A DNA stretch of 64,000 bases, taken from the NCBI RefSeq assembly GCF_020382885.2, contig NC_058501.1, positions 4,402,001 to 4,466,000 of the forward strand, given 5' to 3'. The stretch is from Scatophagus argus (Eukaryota > Chordata > Actinopteri > Scatophagidae). How positions within the stretch are numbered: position 1 is the first letter of the stretch; every line of letters begins with the position of its first letter. Below are positions 27,462 through 39,379 of this stretch, piece after piece. The position numbers and the translations under genes were made by a program. The notes beneath the pieces were generated by a model. That model had not been told where the DNA came from. It searched no databases and worked only from the letters and a program-made list of their open reading frames with translations.

Positions 27462-27960
27462 GGTGTGTGAAGGAGGGATTTGATTTTTAGTTCAGGATTA
27501 ACAGATGTATGGAAATTATTCAGTAGATGTCATGAGTAAATGAATGACAGCATTAGCATTAATATCTTTTTTGTCTTTTGACTTTCAGATTAAACATTTT
27601 GAAACCTGCTTCACCGATGGAAAAAGAGAAAAAAAAAAAATTAAACATCGAAAAACCTAAAACTCTGAAAACATCGCAAAATGATAAATCATTTCTTAAA
27701 AAAAGAAGAAAACAATTGACTCTGCCAGGTCTAGGTATGGTTTGACTAGACCTTGATCATAAACAAAAATTTGTTGAAAAAAAAAGCAAAATGGAGAAAA
27801 AAAATTGAGATTATAAATTTGAATGCATTACTCTGTTTTATGTCATTTTACTGTCAGTGCTCAGAATATCATGTTCAGGAGGGTGTTAGCTGAGCATTTT
27901 GAAAGATGCTTTGTATTGTAAACTGATGGCTGTAATAAATTCTCATTCAAAATGTATGCC
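27462..27960 (+). other. pabpc1: pabpc1 3' UTR, spliced, A-rich
   Basis: The stop codon TAA is followed two bases later by a donor (CTAAG|GTGTGT), and a good acceptor TTTCAG ends at 27588, so the last exon (27589 onward) is purely 3' UTR, as in mammals. Its first 120 bases are strongly A-rich with several A runs. AATAAA at 27934-27939 gives an end near 27955. Confidence 0.8.
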
Positions 27961-30720
27961 TCTTTCATTTCTAAATGTACTCAGGAGCATTACACATAAA
28001 TGACACCAAAACCAGAATATTGGAAAAACCATAAACCAATACCCCCAAGACCTAAGTGACACCAGTTTGGTTATTGCATGTGTAGCAGGGCAGTTTTTGA
28101 GCTGATGATTGAACACATTCATGTAATGGTACTGTGAGGCTATGATGGACAATACTGCTGTCTTCCACCAGGTGTCACTGTTACTCAGCAGATCAAACAT
28201 TTTCTTGGCTTATGGATATTATGTATTTGATTCTTTGTGTTTCTAATCTGTACGGTATCTGATTTACAGTTTTAGACATGTTTCTTAGTCTACAGATGTT
28301 CCTAGCAAATAGTACAAATTTGTTGGTACTGAATGCATATTATGGATCCATAAATAACAATTTTATTTGATGGAGATGTGATCTACATTAATGATACTCA
28401 TTCACTGAAAGTAGGATAGCTTTGTATTAAAAAGTAACTTTAGTGGCATCATTAAACCTGATTTCTATCGGATGAAATGCCACTTTGACGATATATAGAC
28501 TGACAATTTTCTGTCTTGCTCAACTATCACTAGGATTTATATTCATATTGATTTCCTTATGACATATTCCACAGTGATAAAAGATTTTTGTCACGTGTTG
28601 TTGGTTTAAGAAATGTGGGACTAATGGACAATTATATTTTATTAGCTACTGAAATAGAATAACACAGGATTAAGGAAGAAAAACATTTCATTTTGTAAAG
28701 AAAATCAGTGTTTTAATCATATATGTTCAGTGTGGAGGCCATGCCCAGGAATGGCACTGCATCCCTCATGTGTCTTCTGCCTTCTGAATATATGTGTGGT
28801 TGTCATCTGTTTATTGTATCTCTCACAGCCTTTTTCCTACAATGCCAGTACTGTTTACTTCCCTCCACTTAAAACGGTACACTGTCTGACATGTTTAATA
28901 GTGGTGTCATGCACCACCTTCAAACAGATAATCCTTCTAGCCAGAAAAGACAACATCTTGGAACTGACAAAGTATGAAAGTATCAAGAGGATGAAGGAAA
29001 AGGTACACTACCTGCTTGGTTTTTTTACATATTTATTGGAAACATTAAGCCGCTGCTGGTCCAGTCTTGTGCCTGTCCTCTCAGATACAGAAGGTCTCTG
29101 ATGTTTTTGGTTGAATCCTTATGAGAAGTTGATAGTAGGACTCACACAATATCCTCTCATGTAACCTGACAATACTAGATCAAAAGCAACTCACTCAGTT
29201 TTCTCTTGCTACTCATTTATAAAGGGGTGGCCCGAATGTTTATTCTTTATTTAGATAGTAGAAAAAGAGGAAGTCGTTTGTGCAGACAATATATAAAACT
29301 GGTTGGAATCATTCTCTGATGGACCTTCTCCAGCTGAGCTTTTGATCCTTAGAAATTTCCTTCAAGTTATTGTATGTTTTTGTCACATTGCCATTGCTTA
29401 CTTTACTGATGTCATTCTATTGGACCAAAACCATGATGTAATATAGGCTCTTCCAATGTCTCCCCTGACACTCCAGCACAAACGCTCACTGGCTCAGGAT
29501 CAGTCGTTCAAATTTCAAAACCTACAGTACATGGCTGACCCAAAACAATTTTGCACAGGGATTTTCATAGGATTATCCAGCATGATGTTTGTTCATATCT
29601 ATTTGTGGTTCGCGGGGAGAATTTTTTCACACCCATAGTTTGATAGCACCATCAGTGCTGTATTTACCTTATGTTCTCAGAGTTTTGTACTGGTTTTCAT
29701 GTGGATGGAGCTTTAATGTGGCCTGCCTTGTGTTAGTGTAGACTTGGAGTTACTCTCTGGTAAGATGCATGTACATTTCTGTTTTGTTTACGCTATGGTC
29801 TGCACTTGTTTGTGAAAGAACCCCCAGATTACTCTAATTCCTGCTGTGACATGGTTTCCACAGTCTGACTCAGGCTGTTTTTGTCAGCTTTCCTCTCTAA
29901 GCAGGCTTTCCTGTATAGAATGCTTGCCACAAGTAAACAAGGTGTTTCTAACGTGTCTGTGAATATATGACAGGCAGTGGTGACCAGAGCTGTAAAAAAT
30001 TTCACCAAAGCATTCATCACTTCTTCTTGTGTCTCTTTAAATAACGATAAACACACAGAAAGATCATGTAATCCTCTCTAGCTTGGATTAGATTTGTCTG
30101 TCTGGAGCTGTCTGCTCATGTAGGTTTAAACCAACCTGAAAATAAAAAAGATTTTATATATAGATTATTTATGTGACGTAATGGAAGGTATTCCTGACAA
30201 GAGTGCGCTTAGCACATGACTGAAGTGCATAAACTGCACTCTTGGGTACATAATATTTCTTGGATTCACAAAAGAAATCCGAAGCAAAACTTCTTCATGC
30301 ATGGTGATTCAAGCCACTTTGATCTTTCAGGCTTAATAATACAGTCCATTAATGGCATTTATGAGGGGCTGTTTACTCAGCCTGACAGATAATTATATGG
30401 CTGTTTAACCAGTTGCTATGGACAGAGAACTGTTTGTCACAGAGAAGTCCCCAAGCTTAACAATGACATCAAGCCTCACTGGCCTCCTGTGCCCCTGACC
30501 TGTAGTCTATTTTTTAAATGTGACTAAATGTCAAAGATTTTATTTGACAAGCTACATGGTAGCTTATCAAAAAATATAGATATAAATCAGTTGGGTGCTG
30601 CGTACCCAAGAGATTAATAATTATAATAATAAGAAGAATACATATCTTTCACAGTTTATATAGCGGCCCTCTCGGAAAAGGTAAACCAAAGTGTGGGGTT
30701 AAACTCAACCATTAGAGTCA
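27961..30720. other. Intergenic region between pabpc1 and rnf19a
   Basis: No exon, RNA gene or known repeat was recognised. A 123-codon open frame at 28730-29101 (+) is hydrophobic in its first half, but its sequence matches nothing I know and the segment is AT-rich, so it is not called. SNX31 and ANKRD46, which lie in this interval in human, are not seen. Confidence 0.55.
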
Positions 30721-30735
30721 TGAAACTTCTCAAAA

Positions 30736-30743
30736 TCTCGCGA
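30736..30743 (+). promoter_or_regulatory. rnf19a: TCTCGCGA motif at the rnf19a promoter
   Basis: TCTCGCGA is most of the palindromic TCTCGCGAGA housekeeping-promoter element. It lies just upstream of a sequence with leader-exon character that ends in a donor at 30992/30993. Its role here is inferred from position. Confidence 0.55.
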
Positions 30744-30769
30744 TGCGATTTGAATTTCTGAGCTGGAAC

Positions 30770-30992
30770 GAGAATAGTGAACAACAGAGCAAGCTCTGTA
30801 GGAGCTGTTGTCGATCGAAGCGAAACGGATAGGTGGGACCGAAGACAGAGGAAAATAAGTGTTAGTGGGGACGTAGTTCACGGCGGTGCACAGGAACCGT
30901 TGATTGATCAACTTGAAATCGCTTTTGGAAAGCGGAACGTTTCCGTTCGTCTTTGTTACTCTCTGCAGAACAAGTGTCACTAGCAACAGACG
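30770..30992 (+). other. rnf19a: rnf19a non-coding first exon (approximate start)
   Basis: CpG-containing sequence that ends CAGACG|GTATGT, a good donor. The coding exon of rnf19a opens with an acceptor at 43264/43265 that needs an upstream leader, and this is the best candidate in the intergenic gap. It contains no ATG. The start is a guess. Confidence 0.5.
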
Positions 30993-31206
30993 GTATGTTC
31001 TCATCGTTTCTAGCTAACCTTGCTAGCCAGCTGCTAATGCTCTCCGTGTTTGGTAGTTAGCTGACTGGTATTCTTGGAACACTTCTGCTTGTTCATAGCT
31101 ATATTCTGCTAATATTATGTATCTTGTTTTTTGTCTGGACACGTGTACCATATGGTGATACTTTGTGGCGTAAACTGATATTAAACACTATAAACCATGT
31201 CTAAGC

Positions 31207-31237
31207 TAAACCTAGATTGATAGCTAATCTAGGTTTA
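31207..31237. repeat. Perfect 12-bp inverted repeat
   Basis: TAAACCTAGATT at 31207-31218 is followed after 7 bases by its exact reverse complement at 31226-31237, so a stable hairpin can form. Confidence 0.9.
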
Positions 31238-31710
31238 CTGGGAAGTAAAACACAAGGAAGAGTAACTAACGTACAGAATGTAACGCCAACTGTTGACATT
31301 ATAGTTAAAATAACGATTACGTACTAATATATGAGTTGTAGGCTTCAGGTTGCTGTTAGTTACAGATGTTGAGTCTTTAATCAACGTCAGGTACTGCAGC
31401 AATTCGTTCAACTTGGACTGCAAGAATGATTTTCAAATGTCAAGATAAAAACAGCTAGCAGCAGGAGAAAAAGTTGGCTCCTGATGTCTGTAACGTTAGG
31501 TCTTTCCCACAGAATTCAGCTAAACTCAAAGTTAAACAGGGTTCTTTGTCAGTTGTAGATTTGAGAGCTGTCTCAGGTGGGTAACTAAATGCTTCATGCT
31601 TATTTCTGTTTTAATTTATTTATTCATTTTTTTTTGTGGAAATTACAGAAATTGGCGAGAGCCTGCTTGGCATATTCTATTCTTCAGTATTGTGGGGTTT
31701 GCCAGATAAC

Positions 31711-33690
31711 ATGCAGATAACTTTGGCACTACCTGTGATTCTTCTTTTACTGCTTGGCTCAGACAGAAAACATACAAAATGCAAGTATGGATTTTCAGGT
31801 TTGAGGTAATGAAGACTAGACATATTACCTGCATAGATGTCAGCTTGATCAGCATCAAGATGTTGATAGATAGTTGATGCTTTGCTGGGGACTCACAAAT
31901 GAAGCTGTAATTCTTGTGACATTAATCATCCCTTGCCTAAATCTGAAAGGAAAGTTAGAGCTCCTCTTATTAAGGTGCAGATGAACTGTGTCATGCTGTG
32001 AATGCACTTCGCTAAAGGAACACGGAACACTTGGTTGATATGTTTTTACACACGCTACATTTGCCCCATAATTGTCGTTTACTGGTGGTGGCAAGGGGAG
32101 GATTGAAGCCACAAACTCTGGCTTCTCTGTATTGTGGGAACCATAGCTCAGTGCAAATACTGTTGGGCTGTGTTGAGAAATGAGACTGAATAGCATCAAA
32201 GAATGCTGTAGTCCATTTCTCTCATAGTCATTAAGTGTTTGGTCTGTATAGTTGAGTGTTATCACGACAATATATCCATATTGAAAAACATAAAAAAATG
32301 GGAACAGTTCACTGAAGTAGTACATAATAGATAAGCGGTTCTTGGTGTTGTAATACTGTTTGCCATAATGTAAATTGTTCACTGTGAAACATGCTCTGTT
32401 TTGACGTTACTGGTCAAATGATTCTTTATGTTCTTGACAGCGTCACTTGTTTGTGGTTTATTTCCAGAGATTTTTTTCAATGTTAAAAATTTGTTGCATA
32501 TAGCAACAATAGCAACAGCTGTGGCTTTAAATTTTACAGCCTCTTCTAGTCATGAAGCTGAATCTTAGAGCATGTTGTTGTCCTTAATCTTTTAGAGGGA
32601 TCTTAGAAGGATCTTTTTGGTTTATTTTTATAGTGAATGGTCATCTGTTTTTGCTGAGACTACTACTACAATAATGCCAAATCACTCTTGTTTATGACTA
32701 ACATTTTGTTAAGCAATAAAAGAGGTTAACTATTTCCTTGCGTTTGGTTAGCTTTTTGTTTGGAAAAAGGCTGCACTTCTGCTATATACTACTAAAAATG
32801 TTAAATATCAGAAATTAGAGGGGTAAAATTGTAGAAAGTCATTGCTGCCATTTTATTACTCTGCACTACAGATTTGTAATGGAGACACCTCACAATTAAT
32901 ATGTTGTTATGAGAACTGATTTATTTATTTATGTTTATGGGTGCAGGAGGCAGTCCTCAAAAGTCATCAATGTGTGGGTGTCAGAGGGCCTACCTGGGCT
33001 TAGCAGCATGTTGTCCAGACCGGTGTGTTCTTTCAAAGAAAGGTCACTTGCACACTATAGTGACCTGACCTGTGTTCTCTGTGTATGTGTTTGTGAGGAC
33101 ACGTGTGTGACCTCCCTGTCTTGTTCTGTTGTAAACACAGCTGCAAGGCTAAGTGGTGGTGGTCTGGCCAGCACATCGTGGTGTTTTTGCTGATTGTGAT
33201 GTGTGTCCAGGGGAGAACAATCTGACAATATTAGGCCAAGATCAGTCGTGAAGGGTCCAGAGTCTATCTTTCAGATGAACTGTTGATATCATGATGTTTA
33301 ATATCCTCTACTTCTATTTCCAAACTTCATTTAACCACATTGACTAGCAGATCCAACAATGTAGTACACCAGATGGCTATGCTGACTGGACAAATTATGT
33401 ATTATGCATTAGATATTATGTATCTGGACTAACTTGGTATACAGATGACCGTCCCTTCGTCAGCATGTAATGCTACAGTAGCTTTCAACCATAAGTTTTC
33501 ATTTGCTACTGATTAAAGTTCGCTACAGACGTTCACTAAGCCAAAGCCTCTATTTAGCTTTCTTCTTGCACTCAATTATACCAGTTTACTAAACAGGTTC
33601 ACAATGATCACAGTGGCCGTTCATAAAAATATGCAGATAACTTTGGCACTACCTGTGATTCTTCTTTTAATGCTTGGTTTAGACAGAAAG
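31711..33690. repeat. Pair of 60-bp direct repeats (31711-31770 and 33631-33690)
   Basis: Both copies start ATGCAGATAACTTTGGCACT and agree at about 56 of 60 positions. They are 1920 bp apart in rnf19a intron 1, and similarity appears to stop sharply at both ends. They may be two copies of a dispersed repeat or a local duplication. Confidence 0.85.
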
Positions 33691-34023
33691 AGGCCTCTCT
33701 TTAGCCTCTTTTAAAAATAAAAAATAAAACTATTCTTAAAAATAGTTGTGGTACAGTGGGAACTAGATTTCAGACAAGTTACTAGAAGATTGAATTAGGT
33801 GTTGCTAGTTGTCAGGTAACATTAACTCTGTGAGTTGGTTGAAACTTTGGACTGAAATGATTTGAGATGGTTTTGTTTTGAAAATGACAAGTCTTCAAAA
33901 TGATCTTAGATATAAATTTGATGGGTGCCCAGAGTATGCCAGTTATAACTGAGCATTATGTAATTTTGAATAAAAGACTGAGACAAAAACTTACAGCTTT
34001 TTATAATGTAGCATCTAACCCAT

Positions 34024-34061
34024 AGATGCTTTTTTTATGCATACACACAAAAAAAGCATCT
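34024..34061. repeat. Perfect 13-bp inverted repeat
   Basis: AGATGCTTTTTTT at 34024-34036 pairs with AAAAAAAGCATCT at 34049-34061, leaving a 12-base loop. Confidence 0.9.
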
Positions 34062-35379
34062 AGGTTTACTTAGTAATATTATCATGAACTCAAAATAATG
34101 GAGTTAACAAATCATTTGCCACCCTTGGCCTCCCTAGCACCTCTTTCCAGCACATATTTTGAATGACGGCAAGCTATTATTGACCGCCACCAACTTGTAG
34201 CCTGTCACGTCTCTTGGTGACATTACAAAAATTATTATTTTTCTATAATCTCCTACTCTGACATGACCATGGAAAAATATGGTGTAGTTCTGAAGTGTGG
34301 TATCTTAGCCCATTCGTGGTGTATGCCATCCTTAGTGTATAAACTAAGCCATGCCCGAATAACTTATCACATTCCCACACTTAATTTTCACTCACACATA
34401 CAATGGAGAGCTGGCACCACAGTACACTGTATGTACTGTATGTACCTACTGAATATACATATACTGTGGAGGTGGCTGTCATTAAGGAAAGCAGTGCTGT
34501 AATACTAGCAGACTGAGGTGGACAGAACACAATAGAATACAAGAAAGGAGGACTTGGGATTCAATTGACTTTATTTTAGCTCATGCGATACATTAAAATA
34601 TACTGCAGTTGGCTCCATACTAACCCTTAAAATAAGCTCAGGACATCCCTAAATATAGGGCTTTACTACTTAGGTTACTAAGCAAATAAGCCAGGCATTC
34701 TAAACACTGGCAGCTTACGTCAGAATATAGAAACGCACTGTTCAATTTATTCCTCATGTGTTTTTGGTTTTGTCAAGGCAAAAAAATGGCCACACCCTCC
34801 TGCTTGTTTGATAATGAGTAATGTTCCTACTAGTGCCTCCTGCACCCCAGGAAGTTAAGAAATCTAAGGTGTGACAGGCCCGTCATAGCCATGTCTGTTT
34901 GCTATGATTGGATAATAACTCTTCCAGGGAGGCGATTAGAGAATGGTCAGAAACAAGAAAACATGAACCCTGGATACTGAAGATTCTCTCTTTAGTTCTA
35001 AACAGAAATACAGGCATTTTGATTAGATTTTTATGGACAAATGATTGTGATATTGTTATGATTTTTAGCATCTAATTCTTAAAGATATTATAGCAAAAGA
35101 ACAAGAGCGTAATGACAGATGGGCACCTATGTGTTTCAGCAATGGAAAATAAAAAATGTAAACATTCCTGTTTTAATCAACCCTCATAACCATTCAATTA
35201 TTGACTTCTGACTAAGAAGGTGCACCTGAATGCACCAAGGAGTGCCTCTCTCTTTGTGTGTTAAACTCCATCACAGACGAAAGCTAGAAATGCAGCAGTA
35301 GCCTCAAATGTTCAGTGTGTATATCGTGGTCAGAACAAACACAACTCATTCAAGACCGCTTATAATTCTGTTTCTGACG

Positions 35380-35785
35380 GGAAAGTGTCAGAACACACGG
35401 TGCATTGCAGTCCGTTGTGTATAGGGCTGTGTAGCTGCAGAACTGTCCGGGTGCCCGTGCTGACCCATGTCCACTGACCCAGCACCTACAGTGGTTATCA
35501 GAACTATCCAATTGTCAGACCACGGAGCAATGGAAGAAGGGAGCCTGCTCAGTCAAATCCTGCATCTGTGGGATGTGCTGAAAAACAAGTCTGGTCCCCA
35601 CCTTGGAGCTTACAGGACTTAAAGGATCTGCTACTGATGGCTTGGTGCCAGATACCACAGCATACATTCAGAGATCTAGTGGAGTCCATACCTCAATGGG
35701 TCAGGGCTTTTTTGGCAGCAAAAAATGGGACCTACTCAATATTAGACAGAAGGTTCTAATGTTATGGCTGATTGGTGTATATTGC
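35380..35785 (+). mobile_element. Tc1-like transposon 3' fragment
   Basis: The frame at 35568-35759 reads LQDLKDLLLMAWCQIPQHTF then DLVESIPQWVRAFLAAKNG, the C-terminal end of a fish Tc1-like transposase. Upstream, 'accacggagcaatggaagaag' and 'gtgtcagaacacac' match other parts of the same transposase in the proper order but with gaps. The right end, AATGTTATGGCTGATTGGTG, resembles the terminal repeat of this family. The 5' half and the catalytic core are missing or decayed. Confidence 0.75.
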
Positions 35786-37990
35786 CTTGTGCTGTATTAA
35801 TACTGAAATTTGGCACAGAGATTTAACATGAGTCATAATTCAGGATAGCACTCCTCGTTTGTTTCCCAATTCTATTTAGAGTATTGTGTACTTATTGATT
35901 TGTTTATTTTGGCTCTTGTTTTGTCATTACCAGAGGAAATGCATCACATACGCCCAATTTATCAGTTCATTCCTTTTTATTTCACATCCTCTTCCTGAGC
36001 TCATAGCTCTCTCAGCTGACCAAAAGTGCCATGAAGCTTACCTCATTTCCTCCCCTCTTGAGTGAAGTGGGGGAAAAAGAGGGGAAATCTGGGAGAGGGG
36101 GGTGTGAGTTGGAGACTGTACTGGCTTTGTTGGGATTGGAAACTTTTCCTTTTCTTCTCCCGGTCAGTTTGCCTTGCCTCTCCTTGTACATTCAACAATA
36201 CCTTCCCTGTTCTCACTGCTGTTGTGGTTGTTTTTTGCACCATGTTTAATCCCTTGAATCTTTAAAGATTCAAAATACAGCTGAAATACAGTGAAAATCA
36301 CAATAAGTCCAAGCGCAGTATCCAGTTTTTTGGTACTGTAATACTGCAGAAATGCCCTGGCCTACAAATCATATTCTCCAGACAAAAGGGAACATATTTG
36401 TTTGGTCCAGACTCCAAAAATCCAAAATCACATCATATAAATTCATTTATATAAATCATATATATACATATGTATACAGTTCTTTCCAGGGAAAATGAAA
36501 TGCAAACATTATATTAACTAAAAATGTTAATCGTATTGTCATATGCTTCAAAATATTTGCAGTATGATCTTTTTTTGCAAATTGATCAGCCCTAATTCAA
36601 AATACAATGCGTGATACTTGTCTTGTATTTGAACTACTGTATATCTTTACATCCTGCAACAGAGGGAGATTTAATCAACTAATTACACTGATATGTTTTG
36701 AATGTCTTCCCAGAACTCCCTAGCACAAGGTTAGAGCTGTCATTTAAATACAGCCATTACTCCCCCCAACACACACAAACACACACACCCTGACCCACAC
36801 CCCCAGTTTTCAGCTTGCTCCACACTTTGGTGAAAAGGGAGGGACATTGTTTGACTTTCATCCCGCATCAATCAATAGCTCAGCTTGCCTGCCAAGAGGT
36901 TGCTCTGTGTCTGTTCATGATGCAGAGCGAGCCTTACTAATGTATTCACTGTCCCCAGCCCCATAGAAGCCCAGGAATGTGCATAGAAGCAGCATTACAC
37001 AGGAGGCAGGCAGGCCAGGAATGCAGCTGGAGTGATACTGACTGACTACATTGGCTCATGTGCGGCATGTTTCACTGTTCACATTTGTCTGTGTGTCTGC
37101 TTCATTCCTAGCCTGCCATCATCCTTGTTTCTTTGTTCGTCTATCTGTCCATCTACCAGTTGTTCTTTGAATGTCTTGTGTCTTTTCTTGTCTCTTAGTG
37201 TATGTCTTGTCTTCTTGTGTATCCACATCCTTGCATTTTATTTGTGCCTCTTCTCTATGTGTCCCAACTATGTGAAATAGGATAACTGGTTTTGCATTCT
37301 GGTGCTGCGTGGCCACCATGTCAGGCGGTCTGGTTGTGGGTGGTTTCCTTTACCCTACTCATCTAATACCACACACACTGCTTACTACTTATAGAAACAC
37401 AACTCACTGGTGAGTCTTTGCAGGCTAAGTTTAGACCTAGAAGAATCCCAGGTCTAATTATCGACTGGGTGGAATGATGGGCATTCTACTGCACTGCTTA
37501 GTCACCTGGGGTGGTCCTTTACTTTCTGTAAGAGTACAGAAATGTTCTGATTTTCCCCTCTTTTCTCTAGGAAAAGATAAGGCTTAGATATGAAGATGTT
37601 TCCTTTAATAACAACCCTTTAGTTTCAGGGTTGGTATGACCAGGCCTATGTTAAATCAGTGTGTCAACGTGACAGGAAAAGAAATTTAAAATGTCCCTAA
37701 CCTATTGTTACTTTAGTTGGCTTGTTTTGCATAAGTATGTTATTGTATGTGTGTTTAAAGTGATTGTGTAAGATTTCCCGTTGAGAGACCTAGTTCACTC
37801 TTTTCCTACGTAGGATGTTGTAATAGTTTTGTTTACCCAAGTGCCATCTTGTACGCTGTAATGAAGGGTGGTTCATTCAGCTGTCAGTATGACAACAGAG
37901 TACACTCTGTCATGACTCTCATTTGAAAAAGGCATCTGGTATTCTTTCGTGTGATACTGTGTGTTGCAATACTTAATATCACCAAAATAA

Positions 37991-38220
37991 AGACATGTTG
38001 AGTTAGCTAACTGTTATTAGCTTACTGAGTTATAGTCTTATGTTCATGGACAGAAAGGTGTCAGAAGACACAGTGCTTTGCAGTCTCTTGTGTATGGGGC
38101 TGTGTAGCGGCACTGTGATGCTGACCCATGTCCACCGCCAAAAGCGCCTACAATGTGCATGAGACATGTTGAGTTAGCTAACTGTTATTAGATTACTGAA
38201 TTATGGTCTTATGTTCATGG
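37991..38220. repeat. 59-bp direct repeats flanking a second Tc1-like fragment
   Basis: 37991-38049 and 38162-38220 differ at only three positions over 59 bases (both begin AGACATGTTGAGTTAGCTAA). Between them, about 38055-38160 resembles 35388-35500, an internal piece of the same Tc1-like transposase. The arrangement suggests a local duplication around a transposon scrap. Confidence 0.85.
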
Positions 38221-39361
38221 CCCAGCACAAGCAGCAGCTGTACATCTAAATCCTGAAATTTTGGGAGGCAAAAAAAATATGGGGGCTATTGTTTGTCTTT
38301 GTAGAACTGTTGATTTATGAATTAATTATTTAATTGACAGCATTTTGGCTTTGAGTTTAAAATAGCATTTTTTCATATTTATAATTCATAAAAACATCTA
38401 GATTCAATGATGTCTCTCAATGATGAATTACATGTCTGTTAGCACATGTTGAGTATTGGATCGGACTGGTCCCAGCTCTAGAGGGATTACATTAATCACT
38501 ACTACAGGAAATCTGTGGTGCATTTAAAAGTCGAGTGTATCGTAGTTCTCAGCTTGTGTTTAGTGAGATTTGTACTCTCCCAGGCTACAGAAGGTCATCT
38601 GAGGTCAATACTGGATCTGTTCTCTCACTGGAATGCCAAATGAACTTTGTCCCCAAGGAAAGCTCTGGCATGTCTACCAGCTCTTGTCTTTCTATCTGTT
38701 TTCTCAGTTTGTTGTTCTTGTGCATGCTCACGCTTACGCACACAGAAATTCTCACTGCACTTATCTACATTTTTCTGGACTAATCATTTATGGCGAATGA
38801 CAGGCCTACTCACGTCAGTGTCAGAAGCTGTCTGTGTATTGGTTATTAGCCAAGATCATCCAAGATCATCATGAACCTATTTCTAATTAACCTTTGAGGT
38901 CATTACAGTGGTTAAACTCTAGTCTAGCAGAATGTCATCACTGCAAGCTTTCCTGCACATGTGACATGCTCTCTTTAAGTATCTTCAGGGCTGGAAAATA
39001 GCTTTTTTCTCTGCTTTTTTACATAATTTGCTCTTTTGAATACAGTTTACATTTACAACGACAGTGAAAAACAGTTCTTTCTTTAAAATAAAGACAATTA
39101 ACAGAGGGCTTTTTATAGGGTGATTGCGATCTCGACTATGACCTAAAATGAGATCAAGAACTGTTTCCCCACCACACAAATATTTTGTTCCATTAAAACC
39201 TCATGTACTTTTCACTAATCGGTTTTGGACAGTTGTTTACAACTGTAGAGGACAGCTTGTCCTGTATGTGCATTGTCTTACGTTCAATTTAAACAAACTT
39301 AATCAATATTTCAGAGTAGCAGTCATAATATAAATAAAGGGTGTGTGTTTCATACATAGAT

Positions 39362-39379
39362 TATGTATGTATGTATGTA
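39362..39379. repeat. (TATG)n microsatellite
   Basis: Four and a half TATG units in rnf19a intron 1. Confidence 0.8.

Noticed and set aside
28730..29101. 123-codon open frame, hydrophobic first half, between pabpc1 and rnf19a
   Set aside because: No recognisable family, no splice or promoter context, and AT-rich surroundings. Such lengths arise by chance in 64 kb.
31855..32382. 175-codon minus-strand open frame in rnf19a intron 1
   Set aside because: Sequence matches no known protein and shows no domain, motif or supporting splice structure. Kept as chance, though it is the longest unexplained frame.
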